This document shows positions 53,525-61,731 of a DNA stretch of 64,000 nucleotides, piece after piece. Position 1 is the stretch's first letter; every line of letters begins with the position of its first letter. The DNA is from Bacteroidales bacterium. Its GTDB lineage: Bacteria > Bacteroidota > Bacteroidia > Bacteroidales > UBA1715. The position numbers and the translations under genes are program-made. The DNA is taken from NCBI GenBank assembly GCA_031286165.1, contig JAITUU010000045.1, forward strand, positions 57,205-121,204, in the 5' to 3' direction. A model generated the notes under the pieces. That model worked only from the letters and a program-made list of their open reading frames with translations. It was not told the DNA's origin and did no database searches.

Positions 53525-54462
53525 AATTGGAACGTAAACGAATACTATTTTTTGGAGCAGGGGCTATTGGTTCGCTCTATGCAGGTAAGTTGGCTCTTTG
53601 GGGACACGATGTTACGATGTTGGCGCGAGGAAAGCGTTTGGAAGAACTAAGGGAGCAGGGACTTGTCTTGTTTTCGGAAAAACAGGGAGAAGAAAAAGCC
53701 ACGATTTCGCTCATTTCGGAGTTGAAAAGCGATGACAAATACGACTATGTTTTTGTAACCTTGCGGCGCGACAATCTCCATGATGTACTGCCAATATTGG
53801 GTCAAAATCAATCTCAAAGTTTTGTATGTATGGTCAATACGGCAGATGGTTTTTCGGAATGGATTACCTATTTGGGCGCGGAACGGATTATTGCCGCATT
53901 TCCGGGTGCAAATGCAAAAATTGAAAACGGAAGCGTTCACTATCAATTAACGCCCACACTAATTCAGCCCACCACCGTAGGCGAACTAAACGGAACCGAG
54001 AGCCAACGATTACTCGTGCTGACAAACATGCTCCAAGAGGCAGGTTTTCCAAACGCAATATCAAAAAACATGGATAGTTGGTTGAAATCGCACCTTGCCA
54101 TGATTTGTCCGCTTGCCTACGGAATTGATTCCGGCGACTCGTTTTCTAAAAATAAAAAGGCGATTACGCTTATGTGCAGGGCTTTGAAAGAAAATTTTAG
54201 TTTCTTGTACTCGTCAAAATATGGCGTAAAACCAGCTATGTTGCATATCTATCGCATACTTCCGAACTTTTTGTTAGTGCGAATAATGCGTAGCGTTTTT
54301 AACTCCACATGGATTGAAACCATGAGAAAATTTCAAACTCCGTCTGCTCAAAACGAGATGAATCTGCTGGCAAACGACTTTATTCGCTTAGCCGAAGAAA
54401 ACGGAGTGGAGTTGCAGTTTTTAAAAGAAATAATGAATCACACGAAACCAAATCACCTGTAA
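53521..54462 (+). CDS. Ketopantoate reductase family (PanE/ApbA-like) protein
   Basis: 313 aa from ATG 53521, overlapping the previous stop by 4 nt; the track start 53497 is inside that gene. N-terminal NAD(P) loop RILFFGAGAIGSLYAGKL, then a C-terminal helical domain around NMDSWLKSHLAMICPLAYG. The Asn residues that follow the catalytic Lys in true PanE are replaced (His, Cys), so pantoate synthesis is doubtful. It more likely reduces another 2-keto acid. Next gene 2 nt downstream. Confidence 0.75.
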   Translation: MKLERKRILFFGAGAIGSLYAGKLALWGHDVTMLARGKRLEELREQGLVLFSEKQGEEKATISLISELKSDDKYDYVFVTLRRDNLHDVLPILGQNQSQSFVCMVNTADGFSEWITYLGAERIIAAFPGANAKIENGSVHYQLTPTLIQPTTVGELNGTESQRLLVLTNMLQEAGFPNAISKNMDSWLKSHLAMICPLAYGIDSGDSFSKNKKAITLMCRALKENFSFLYSSKYGVKPAMLHIYRILPNFLLVRIMRSVFNSTWIETMRKFQTPSAQNEMNLLANDFIRLAEENGVELQFLKEIMNHTKPNHL

Positions 54463-54464
54463 AA

Positions 54465-54935
54465 ATGGACATTAAACACTGTGTAAAAGAATCTTTCAGC
54501 GTGATTGGAAAAGAAGGTTCTACGAATGACGGCGAAGGTTTTATTCCAAAATTATGGGAAAATGCCAATGCGCACTACCACGAAATAGAAGCGTTTGTAA
54601 AAAAAGATGCAAACGGAATCCCTATTGGTTTTTGGGGCGCAATGTCCGATTTTTCGCGGCAGTTTTGCGTTTGGGAAGATTTTTCCAAAGGCTTGTATCT
54701 TGCCGGTGCAGAGGTTTATGACGGTACCGAACCGCCTGCGGAATGGAAAAAATGGATTATTCCTGCCTCCGAATTTCTGTATGTGAAAGTGGAAAATAGT
54801 TACAATGAAATATTTTCCGCAATGACAGCCTATCTCAAAACCAACAACATAGAGTTGGCAGGCGCAGTGCAAGATTTTATTTCGCCACAAGAACATGGAC
54901 AATCCTATCTCTATTTCCCGATAAAAAGGCTTTGA
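54465..54935 (+). CDS. GyrI-like effector-binding domain protein
   Basis: 156 aa, no DNA-binding domain. VIGKEGSTNDGEGFIPKLWENA, GFWGAMSDF, LYLAGAEVYDG, WIIPASEFLYVKV and a C-terminal YLYFPIKRL fit the stand-alone GyrI/SOUL-like SBP fold seen as the effector domain of AraC/MerR regulators. Such proteins bind small amphipathic cations. It is 2 nt after the KPR-like gene, in one operon. Confidence 0.8.
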   Translation: MDIKHCVKESFSVIGKEGSTNDGEGFIPKLWENANAHYHEIEAFVKKDANGIPIGFWGAMSDFSRQFCVWEDFSKGLYLAGAEVYDGTEPPAEWKKWIIPASEFLYVKVENSYNEIFSAMTAYLKTNNIELAGAVQDFISPQEHGQSYLYFPIKRL

Positions 54936-55008
54936 GAACTGCCATTGTAATTGATTTTTCGGGTAAAAATGCCTACTTTAAATTTGTTTTTAGCCAAAAT
55001 ATTTGTTG

Positions 55009-55016
55009 TATATTTG
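55009..55016 (+). promoter_or_regulatory. -7 element of the first DUF4143 ATPase gene
   Basis: TATATTTG, 50 nt before ATG 55067, followed at once by a long inverted repeat. Confidence 0.55.
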
Positions 55017-55017
55017 C

Positions 55018-55051
55018 AGACCAAACTTCGTAAAAACCGAAACTTTGGTCT
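55018..55051 (+). promoter_or_regulatory. Inverted repeat at the transcription start of the DUF4143 gene
   Basis: AGACCAAACTTCG, spacer TAAAAAC, CGAAACTTTGGTCT: eight pairs, a small mismatch, then four more. It starts 2 nt after the -7 element, so it covers the likely transcription start. It could be an operator or a 5' UTR hairpin. Confidence 0.55.
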
Positions 55052-55066
55052 ATAAACACACGAAAA

Positions 55067-56275
55067 ATGAAACAGATTGAACGAAAAGATTATATGAACA
55101 CGCTTATCGGGTTGCGCGATAAAGACCTGATAAAAGTACTTACAGGCGTGCGCCGCTGCGGGAAATCTACCGTAATGCAGATGTTTCGTGAGTATTTGAT
55201 GACTGACGGTGTTGGCGAAAATCAAATCGTATTTATGAATTTTGAAACCATTGAAAATCAAAAATGGTTACACGATTATGAAGGTTTATATTATCACATT
55301 ATCAGTCAATTGGACTTATCAAAGCCGTGTTACGTTTTTCTTGACGAAGTACAGCAAGTTAAAGATTTTGAACGGCTTGTGGACGGATTGTATGTAAAAC
55401 CTACTATTGATGTGTATGTTACCGGTTCAAATGCCTATTTGCTTTCGAGTGAGTTGGGAACGTTGCTTACAGGACGCTACATTTCCATTCACGTTTTACC
55501 GTTTTCGTTCAAAGAATATCTTTTGACACAAACGGATATTTCGCGCACCGATGTATTGTTTTCCAAGTATTTAGATACAGGCGGTATGCCGGGTATTTTT
55601 GATTTACCCGAAAAATCGGTCAAAGGTTACATTCAAAACGTAATACAAAATATCATTCAAAAAGATGTGTTGGTGCGCAATAAATGGCGAAATGAAGAAC
55701 ATTTTTACAAAACAACCGCATTTCTTTTTGATAGTATCGGCTCAATAATTTCGCCGAAGAAAATAACCAACACACTGAAAACCAACAACAAACTTGCTAT
55801 TTCTCACAATACTGTTGAAAATTATATCAACGCATTGGTAGAAGCATTTCTGTTTTACGAAGTAAAGCGTTTCGACCTGAAAGGCAAAGGGCTTTTGATG
55901 ACGCAAGAGAAATATTACACAGTAGATTTAGGGTTGAAAAAGTATTTTCTCGAAGATAAAACCAACCTTGATTTAGGGCATAATTTAGAAAACGTTGTTT
56001 TTTTGGAATTGTTACGGCGCGGAAATCAAATAAACATTGGGAAAGCCGACAATGCGGAAATTGATTTTGTTGTGAGAAAAGAAAATGGCGAGCAAGAATA
56101 TATTCAAGTGGCTTGGAGTAGCAAAGAACAAAGCACGTTTGAACGAGAGATTCGTCCGTTTGAGATGATTAAGGATTTTAATCGGCGCATTTTGCTTTCC
56201 ACCGATGTTGAGCCGGTAAGCACCTACAAAGGCATACAAAAAATAAATGTAATTGATTGGTTGTTAGAAGAATAA
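55067..56275 (+). CDS. AAA ATPase with DUF4143 C-terminal domain (first copy)
   Basis: 402 aa. Walker A TGVRRCGKSTVMQ around residue 27, Walker B CYVFLDEVQQV around residue 88, DVYVTGSNAYLLS (sensor-like TGSN), GRYISIHVLPFSFKEYL, and a C-terminal DUF4143 domain with NAEIDFVVRKENG and EYIQVAWS (a PD-(D/E)XK-like pattern EID..QV). These proteins are widespread in gut Bacteroidota and archaea with no known function. A second, clearly distinct member lies at 58774-59982. It has its own promoter and an inverted repeat. Confidence 0.88.
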   Translation: MKQIERKDYMNTLIGLRDKDLIKVLTGVRRCGKSTVMQMFREYLMTDGVGENQIVFMNFETIENQKWLHDYEGLYYHIISQLDLSKPCYVFLDEVQQVKDFERLVDGLYVKPTIDVYVTGSNAYLLSSELGTLLTGRYISIHVLPFSFKEYLLTQTDISRTDVLFSKYLDTGGMPGIFDLPEKSVKGYIQNVIQNIIQKDVLVRNKWRNEEHFYKTTAFLFDSIGSIISPKKITNTLKTNNKLAISHNTVENYINALVEAFLFYEVKRFDLKGKGLLMTQEKYYTVDLGLKKYFLEDKTNLDLGHNLENVVFLELLRRGNQINIGKADNAEIDFVVRKENGEQEYIQVAWSSKEQSTFEREIRPFEMIKDFNRRILLSTDVEPVSTYKGIQKINVIDWLLEE

Positions 56276-56286
56276 AACAAAATATT

Positions 56287-56904
56287 ATGCAAAAAATACT
56301 CATTACCGCACTGTTTTTATTCGTAGGTGCAACTCTGTATGCGCAAACGGCTCCGGAAAAAAGTTGGTTTGCGCAACGCTTCAACCAACGCATACAGATA
56401 GGATTGTACGATTCTTTTGGCGATGAAAAGGCGAATGTAACGCAAGCGGGCTACGATGCCGTACTCAATTTGATACCGCTCAAACCGGCGTGGTACTTGC
56501 TCGATGTGAGCGTGGGTGCCGCTGCTCTTTTCGTGCGCGACCAAATACAAACCAATACCGAATCGTGGTATGGCGAGGCTCGCACCACCGAAAATCGCCT
56601 CATTCCCGCTTTTGAACTAAATTGGGCGGTGCGCTTGCATGTTCTTTCCATTTCTCGCATACGCACTTCGCTTTACGCCGAAGCCGCTCCTATGACATTG
56701 GTGGTGTATGCAAAACCGTACCCCACCGGCGGAACTCGTGTAAATATAGGCACTCACGTTGGTTTTGGATTCAAATCGTACATCAACGATGAACTCGCCC
56801 TTTTTTCCACCGTGCGAGTGTTTTCGCATACATCGAACGGACAGCCCGAAGCCACCAATCCTTCGCTCGATATGGTGGGTATCGTTGTAGGATTTCAGTT
56901 TTAA
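56287..56904 (+). CDS. Outer-membrane beta-barrel, PagL-like lipid A deacylase candidate
   Basis: 205 aa from ATG 56287. Signal peptide (ILITALFLFVGATLYAQ) and beta-strands throughout, ending IVVGFQF with a terminal Phe. The C-terminal RVFSHTSNGQPEATNPSLDMVG resembles the acyloxyacyl hydrolase/PagL pattern, where HxS is the catalytic pair and Asn-Pro follows. If right, it removes a 3-O acyl chain from lipid A in the outer membrane. The assignment rests on that motif alone and could be wrong. It is 11 nt after the DUF4143 gene. Confidence 0.5.
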   Translation: MQKILITALFLFVGATLYAQTAPEKSWFAQRFNQRIQIGLYDSFGDEKANVTQAGYDAVLNLIPLKPAWYLLDVSVGAAALFVRDQIQTNTESWYGEARTTENRLIPAFELNWAVRLHVLSISRIRTSLYAEAAPMTLVVYAKPYPTGGTRVNIGTHVGFGFKSYINDELALFSTVRVFSHTSNGQPEATNPSLDMVGIVVGFQF

Positions 56905-56908
56905 CCAA

Positions 56909-57574
56909 ATGAAAAAAGTACTTGTACTCATGGCATTATTCTGTTTAAACTGTTACGGCGCGAATAAAGAACCGGAAAGTCCTGCGCCGAAAAAACTTGA
57001 AATTGACGAACACAGTACCATTGTGTGCTTTGGCGACAGCATCACGTTTGGAAAAGGAGCCGAAAATCCGGAAGAATCCTACCCAGCGTTTTTACAGCAA
57101 AAAGTGAATATTCCCGTAATCAACGCTGGCGTGAACGACAACACCACCACCGATGGACTGCAACGCATAGAACAAGACGTGCTCGCACACAATCCCGCCA
57201 TTGTGTTGATATGTTTCGGCGGAAATGACCGCTATTATCCGTCTAAAAAACTAAGTATAAAGCAGATTGAGAGCAATTTCAACGAAATGATACGCTTATT
57301 GGACAACGGAAAACGCGAAATGTACCTCATTCGCTTTTACAACAAGCACATGCGCTTTCTCGATATTTTTTGGCGATTTGACCGTATGCTCGAAAGAATA
57401 CACGCGGCGCACCCCAACGTGCGCATAATCAACGATATATGGCGCGGCGTGTGGGGGCACAAGGAGTACAAATACGATATATCGCACCCCAACGGCAAGG
57501 GAAATGCTATTATAGCGCAAACTATTTTCAACGAAATGAAAGAGGTTTTGGAATATAATAATCTTGTAAAATAA
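56909..57574 (+). CDS. SGNH/GDSL hydrolase (secreted)
   Basis: 221 aa. N-terminal signal (KVLVLMALFCLNCYG; Cys at residue 14 may be lipidated), block I IVCFGDSITFGKGAE with catalytic Ser, block II Gly in INAGVND, block III FGGNDRYYP with Asn, block V DISHPNGKG with Asp-x-x-His. It is an esterase, lipase or acetyl hydrolase of the TesA type, exported. It starts 4 nt after the PagL-like gene, so both probably act on envelope lipids or sugars. Confidence 0.88.
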   Translation: MKKVLVLMALFCLNCYGANKEPESPAPKKLEIDEHSTIVCFGDSITFGKGAENPEESYPAFLQQKVNIPVINAGVNDNTTTDGLQRIEQDVLAHNPAIVLICFGGNDRYYPSKKLSIKQIESNFNEMIRLLDNGKREMYLIRFYNKHMRFLDIFWRFDRMLERIHAAHPNVRIINDIWRGVWGHKEYKYDISHPNGKGNAIIAQTIFNEMKEVLEYNNLVK

Positions 57575-57581
57575 AAACGCT

Positions 57582-57971
57582 ATGCTAAAAAAATCAATGT
57601 TGATATGGCTCTCCATTATTCCGCTTGCCATTTTGAACGGCGGATTGCGCGAAAATGTGTTGCTGCCGCTACTCGGAGCGCAGTGGGCGCAACCGCTCAG
57701 CGGACTGATTTTGTGCCTGCTCATTTGTGCCGTTTCGGTGCTGTTTATTCCAAAAATAGGAAAAGGCGAGGCAAAAACCTATTGGAAAATCGGGCTTTTG
57801 TGGGTTTTTCTGACCTTTGCGTTTGAAAGCACGTTTGGCTTGGCACGCGGCAATAGTTTGTGCGAAATAATGAAAGCATACAACATCACAAGCGGCAACT
57901 TATGGCTCGTTGTGCTTATTTTTATTGGCATTGCGCCCTATTTGGCGGCAAAAATCAGACGGATACTATGA
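57582..57971 (+). CDS. Small four-helix membrane protein of unknown function
   Basis: 129 aa with four hydrophobic helices: MLIWLSIIPLAILNGG, LSGLILCLLICAVSVLFI, YWKIGLLWVFLTFAFEST and LWLVVLIFIGIAPYLA. No family recognised beyond a general DUF-type membrane protein. Its TGA overlaps the ATG of the next gene (ATGA). Sits 7 nt after the SGNH gene. Confidence 0.7.
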   Translation: MLKKSMLIWLSIIPLAILNGGLRENVLLPLLGAQWAQPLSGLILCLLICAVSVLFIPKIGKGEAKTYWKIGLLWVFLTFAFESTFGLARGNSLCEIMKAYNITSGNLWLVVLIFIGIAPYLAAKIRRIL

Positions 57972-58468
57972 AAAATCCAACACTATACATTTTCTCCGGA
58001 CTGCCGGGTAGCGGAAAGTCCACACTTGCCAAAGAACTTTCGCGAACGATAGGGGCGGTGTATATTCGCATTGACACCATTGAGCAAGCGTTGCGCGACT
58101 TGTGCCACTGTACCGTGCAGGGCGAGGGCTATCGGCTGGCATACCGCCTCATTGCCGACAATTTGAGACTTGGCTCTTCGGTGGTGGCTGATTCGTGCAA
58201 TCCGATTGCACTAACCAGACGTGAGTATGAGACAATTGCGGAGAAGTGCGCTTGTGCTTATCAAAATATCGAAATTATATGTTCCGACAAAACTGAACAC
58301 AAACATCGGGTAGAAACGCGCAGCGGCGATATTCCGAACCTGAATTTACCCACTTGGGAAGAGGTAGAAAGCCGCGCGTATGACCTTTGGACAGAGAAAC
58401 ACATTGTGATAGATACGGCGCGTAAAAGCATTGAAAATTGCTTGCGGGAGTTACTTTGTAAAAGGTAA
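57968..58468 (+). CDS. P-loop kinase of the zeta-toxin/gluconate-kinase type
   Basis: 166 aa from ATG 57968; the track start at 57860 is within the previous gene. Walker A YIFSGLPGSGKSTLAKEL, IDTIEQALRDL, VVADSCNPIALTRREY and a C-terminal ETRSGDIPNLNLPTWEEVE lid. It phosphorylates a small molecule or nucleotide. Small kinases with this pattern include antibiotic phosphotransferases and polynucleotide kinase relatives. Substrate unknown. It is the last gene of the envelope-related cluster and is followed by a terminator-like hairpin. Confidence 0.75.
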   Translation: MKNPTLYIFSGLPGSGKSTLAKELSRTIGAVYIRIDTIEQALRDLCHCTVQGEGYRLAYRLIADNLRLGSSVVADSCNPIALTRREYETIAEKCACAYQNIEIICSDKTEHKHRVETRSGDIPNLNLPTWEEVESRAYDLWTEKHIVIDTARKSIENCLRELLCKR

Positions 58469-58477
58469 CGTTAAAAA

Positions 58478-58510
58478 AACGGAGAGCCGAACCGCGTTCA
58501 ACTCTCCGTT
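58478..58510 (+). terminator. Terminator-like hairpin after the P-loop kinase
   Basis: AACGGAGAG (58478-58486) pairs with CTCTCCGTT (58502-58510), nine pairs, then TTCC; the T run is short, so termination may be weak. Confidence 0.5.
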
Positions 58511-58513
58511 TCC

Positions 58514-58550
58514 GGTTCTCCCCAAAGGGAGGTAGAGGGGAATTTTTTAC
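58514..58550. repeat. 3'-end repeat CTCTAnCTCCC-GGGG, copy 2
   Basis: On the minus strand CCCCTCTACCTCCCTTTGGGGAGAACC, related to the elements at 44567 and 60028. Lies at the 3' end of the kinase gene. Confidence 0.5.
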
Positions 58551-58702
58551 TTCACCACACGTTTTTCCACCTCCGTTTTGACCATTAAGCCAATTTTTTA
58601 CAAAAATAACCATTCCAAACATACGTGTCAATAACGCCTAAGTGTCATTTTTTAGGTGATTTTTTGGTTTTTTTGAGATAGAAACAGAAAATTTCGTGCA
58701 AA

Positions 58703-58773
58703 AAGTTATAATTATAATTAAAACTTTTTCTATATTTGCAGGAAGTTGTAAATGTAATTAAAATTTTTCTGCA
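58703..58773 (+). repeat. Imperfect tandem repeat holding the promoter of the second DUF4143 gene
   Basis: Unit 1 AAGTTATAATTATAATTAAAA..CTATATTTGCA (58703-58740) and unit 2 AAGTTGTAAATGTAATTAAAATTTTTCTGCA (58743-58773) align with few changes. Unit 1 carries the -7 element TATATTTG (58731-58738); unit 2 ends at the ATG. Confidence 0.55.
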
Positions 58774-59982
58774 ATGAAAACCACGAAAAATACCATACAG
58801 AGAGCGCGTTATTTGTCTAAAATAGAGAATTTTATAGACAAATCTATTGTGAAAGTGCTTGTGGGGCATCGGCGCGTGGGGAAAAGTTATCTTCTCTTTC
58901 AATTAATGGATTTGATTAAGAAAAAAAATAATCGGGCAAATATTATTTACATAGATAAAGAAAATTTGGATTTCGATGCGATAAAAGATTACATTCAACT
59001 GAATGATTATATCCGATTGAAACAGAAAACCGACCGAAAAAACTACATCTTTGTTGATGAAATTCAGATGATTAGCAATTTTCACATTGCCATTCGTTCG
59101 CTGGCGTTGGACGAAAATAACGATATTTACATTACAGGGAGCAACAGTGAAATGCTTTCGAGCGATATTGCCAATGAACTCGGCGGACGATACATTGAAT
59201 TTTCCGTTTACAGTCTGTCATACTTGGAATTTTTGCAATTTCACCAACTTGAAAACAATGACGATAGTTTGGAAAAATACATTCATTTTGGCGGATTACC
59301 GTATCTAAAAAATTTGCCGTTGGAGCAACATGTGGTGCAAGAATACCTCCGGAGCATTTATGCTACCATAATTTTGAAAGATGTAGTGCAACGAAAAAAT
59401 ATTAGAAATTCCCTATTTTTGGAGCAACTTGTTAAATTTTTGGCAGACAATACCGGCTGTCTTTTTTCGGCAAAATCCATTAGCGACTATTTGAAAAATC
59501 AGCGAGAAACGGTTTCTCCCAACCAAATCAGCGAATATGTGCGGTCGCTTTCGGCTGCGTTTATTGTGCACGCGGTGGGCAGATATGATATTGTGGGCAA
59601 GCGAAATTTTGAGATTGGAGAGAAATATTATTTTGAAGATTTGGGTATTCGCAATGTGATTGCCGGGTATTCGCCCAAAGACCGCGAAAAACGCTTGGAG
59701 AACTTGGTTTTCAACCATTTAATCTACTGTGGTTATTCGATAAAAGTGGGGACAATCGCCGCGAACGAAATTGATTTTGTATGCGAACGAAACGGAGAAA
59801 AACTCTATGTACAGGTGGCAGTGGAACTTTTTCGCACCGAAACCATAGAGCGTGAATTTGGTAACTTGCTGAAAATTAACGATAATTATCCAAAAATGGT
59901 GGTATCTGGCGAACGCTCGTTTGAAAACACCTACGAAGGTGTGCAACACATATACATTCGCGATTTTTTGAGTGAAGTATAA
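58774..59982 (+). CDS. AAA ATPase with DUF4143 C-terminal domain (second copy)
   Basis: 402 aa, same length and domain plan as the protein at 55067. Walker A VGHRRVGKSYLLF around residue 36, Walker B NYIFVDEIQMI, IYITGSNSEMLS, GGRYIEFSVYSLSYLEF, and the C-terminal ANEIDFVCERNGEKLYVQVAVE (EID..QV). Sequence identity to the first copy is low outside motifs, so the two are separate acquisitions, not a tandem duplicate. Function unknown. It ends at a convergent terminator. Confidence 0.88.
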   Translation: MKTTKNTIQRARYLSKIENFIDKSIVKVLVGHRRVGKSYLLFQLMDLIKKKNNRANIIYIDKENLDFDAIKDYIQLNDYIRLKQKTDRKNYIFVDEIQMISNFHIAIRSLALDENNDIYITGSNSEMLSSDIANELGGRYIEFSVYSLSYLEFLQFHQLENNDDSLEKYIHFGGLPYLKNLPLEQHVVQEYLRSIYATIILKDVVQRKNIRNSLFLEQLVKFLADNTGCLFSAKSISDYLKNQRETVSPNQISEYVRSLSAAFIVHAVGRYDIVGKRNFEIGEKYYFEDLGIRNVIAGYSPKDREKRLENLVFNHLIYCGYSIKVGTIAANEIDFVCERNGEKLYVQVAVELFRTETIEREFGNLLKINDNYPKMVVSGERSFENTYEGVQHIYIRDFLSEV

Positions 59983-60021
59983 AAAACCTCCTGCAAAACG
60001 AAGTTCGCAAGAGGGGTTTTT
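59982..60021. terminator. Bidirectional terminator between the DUF4143 gene and the beta-helix gene
   Basis: AAAAACCTC-CTGC and GCAAGAGGGGTTTTT form an imperfect stem with a T run on both strands, lying in the convergent gap. Confidence 0.55.
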
Positions 60022-60027
60022 CTTCTT

Positions 60028-60062
60028 CAAGTCCCCCACAGGGGGAGTTAGAGAGGGGGGCT
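60028..60062. repeat. 3'-end repeat CTCTAACTCCCCC-GGGGG, copy 3
   Basis: On the minus strand CCCCCCTCTCTAACTCCCCCTGTGGGGGACTTG, the most complete copy. Contains a CCCCC-TGT-GGGGG hairpin. Confidence 0.6.
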
Positions 60063-60063
60063 T

Positions 60064-61713
60064 TTATTTAAAAACTTTCTCCACCCGTCCGTCAGCATAT
60101 TTCACAAGGAAAATGCCGTGCTCCGGTTCCTCTTTCAGTTTTTGACCCAAAAGATTGTAATACGCCACCGGTTGTACAGACGGTGCCTGCACCGTCTCCA
60201 CGCCGGTTTCTGTGTGGAGTATCCATTTAGCATAGAGCGTGGTGTGCGCCGTTACGGTGTGCGTAGCAAAATCCCACTCGTTTTCGCACGCCGGCTCGGT
60301 GAACCAACCGGCGAAAGCGTAGCCCTCGCGCGTAGGATTTTCGGGGCGAAGTACCGGATTTCCATGTTCAATTTCTTGCCGGTCTATGGCGATTTCTTCG
60401 CCGGAGAAAGATACCGTGTATTTTTCCGGTTGTGCTGTTTGAGAAATCCATTTGGCGTAAAGCGTAGTATTCTGCATTACGATATTGGCTGCAAAGTCCC
60501 ATTCATTAAAAAAAGTGCCGTTGTCGGTAAACCAACCTCCAAAAATATAATCTTCGCGCGTAGGATTTTCGGGGCGAGTGGCAAGATTTCCGTTACGAAT
60601 CGTTTGCTGGTCAATGGCTATCTCTTCGCCGGCGAAAGTTACGGCGAAGTTGTGCTGAAATTCATACGCACCCATATCTACCGTGCCGTTGCTGATGCGT
60701 AAGTTTCCCATTATATCTTCGGAGATTTCCGGTAGATAGTCATTGCTTCCTTTGTCTATTGCTGGACTTTCCGCTTGCAACGTGTAAGAGGCATAGAACA
60801 GCGGATTTTCGCCGAAAATATTACCGCCGCCATCTACAAAAACACCTCCAAATGAAGTTCCTTGATTGCCAATCAAACTGTAATACGCATTTGTAACAGC
60901 GTCCCTGTACGTTTGCACTATCTTACCATCAGAATTAACTGACCAAATCACCGAATTGTATAAATTCAAGGTGCCCCAGTTAGATATAGCATGCCCATCC
61001 CACGGATTGCCTATGGAGCGATTATTGACAAAGGTGCTGTTATAAATAGAAACAACAGGATGAGTCCAAACGTCATGAAGGTAAGCACTTGAAATAATGA
61101 TAGCACCGCCTGACCCATTAGCCGTATTATTATAAAAAACACTATTGATAATTGTTGCTGTTCCATCGGCAATGTCTATGGCACCTCCGCTATGGTTAGA
61201 TTTATTAGTGTGGAAAAGACTGTTGGTAATATATAAGTCTCCTTGACTTTCTATTGCTCCTCCCGTACCGTTCGTACCGTTTGAGTTGCCGACAAACGTA
61301 CAAAAATCTATTGTGCATTTGCCGTAATTAGCAATTGCCGAACCGCTGCAATTACCTGCAACGCCGGTCATTGTTAAATTTCTTAGCATTACATCGGCAG
61401 TTGCACCAATAAGAAACAATTGCCTTCTACCTGCCCCCGTGGTGTAATCCCATGGCTCGCCGGTTACAAACGTAGTGGTACTGTTCTCGTTTCCACAAAT
61501 AGTAATTTTCTTGTAAATATCTATTCTGCTTTGAAATGTAACGGTAGTAACATTGTCTGCTATCACAATGATGTCGCCGTCATTGGCATCGGCAACGGCT
61601 TGGTGCAATGTTTCCGCGCCACTATCGCCGCCGCTTGTTACGGTTATTGTTTTGGCTGATATGTTTGTTGCCAAAAGCAACGCACTTATCAATATATATA
61701 TATACTTTTTCAT
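60064..61713 (-). CDS. Secreted beta-helix protein with two Listeria-Bacteroides repeats and T9SS tail
   Basis: 549 aa. Signal peptide (MKKYIYILISALLLATNISA), a right-handed beta-helix with repeated NNSxFxxN motifs (CTFVGNSNGT, SLFHTNKSNHSGGAIDI, SVFYNNTANGSGGAIII), then a choice-of-anchor-Q-like end (SPAIDKGSNDY..VDMGAYEFQ). Two tandem Flg_new repeats (NPTREDYIFGGWFTDNG and NPTREGYAFAGWFTEPA, each ending YAKW) follow, then a C-terminal NLLGQKLKEEPEHGIFLVKY that resembles a T9SS sorting tail. It should be displayed or released at the surface and may bind or cleave polysaccharide; no catalytic residues were recognised. Confidence 0.75.
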   Translation of the reverse strand: MKKYIYILISALLLATNISAKTITVTSGGDSGAETLHQAVADANDGDIIVIADNVTTVTFQSRIDIYKKITICGNENSTTTFVTGEPWDYTTGAGRRQLFLIGATADVMLRNLTMTGVAGNCSGSAIANYGKCTIDFCTFVGNSNGTNGTGGAIESQGDLYITNSLFHTNKSNHSGGAIDIADGTATIINSVFYNNTANGSGGAIIISSAYLHDVWTHPVVSIYNSTFVNNRSIGNPWDGHAISNWGTLNLYNSVIWSVNSDGKIVQTYRDAVTNAYYSLIGNQGTSFGGVFVDGGGNIFGENPLFYASYTLQAESPAIDKGSNDYLPEISEDIMGNLRISNGTVDMGAYEFQHNFAVTFAGEEIAIDQQTIRNGNLATRPENPTREDYIFGGWFTDNGTFFNEWDFAANIVMQNTTLYAKWISQTAQPEKYTVSFSGEEIAIDRQEIEHGNPVLRPENPTREGYAFAGWFTEPACENEWDFATHTVTAHTTLYAKWILHTETGVETVQAPSVQPVAYYNLLGQKLKEEPEHGIFLVKYADGRVEKVFK

Positions 61714-61731
61714 ACGCTTTTTGTATTAAAA

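Larger units (their letters stand above)
58469..58773. other. Intergenic region before the second DUF4143 gene
   Basis: 305 nt without a gene. In order it contains a terminator-like hairpin (58478-58510), a CCCCTCTACCTCCC-type 3'-end repeat (58514-58550), T-rich sequence, and a promoter with imperfect tandem repeats (58703-58773). Confidence 0.6.
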
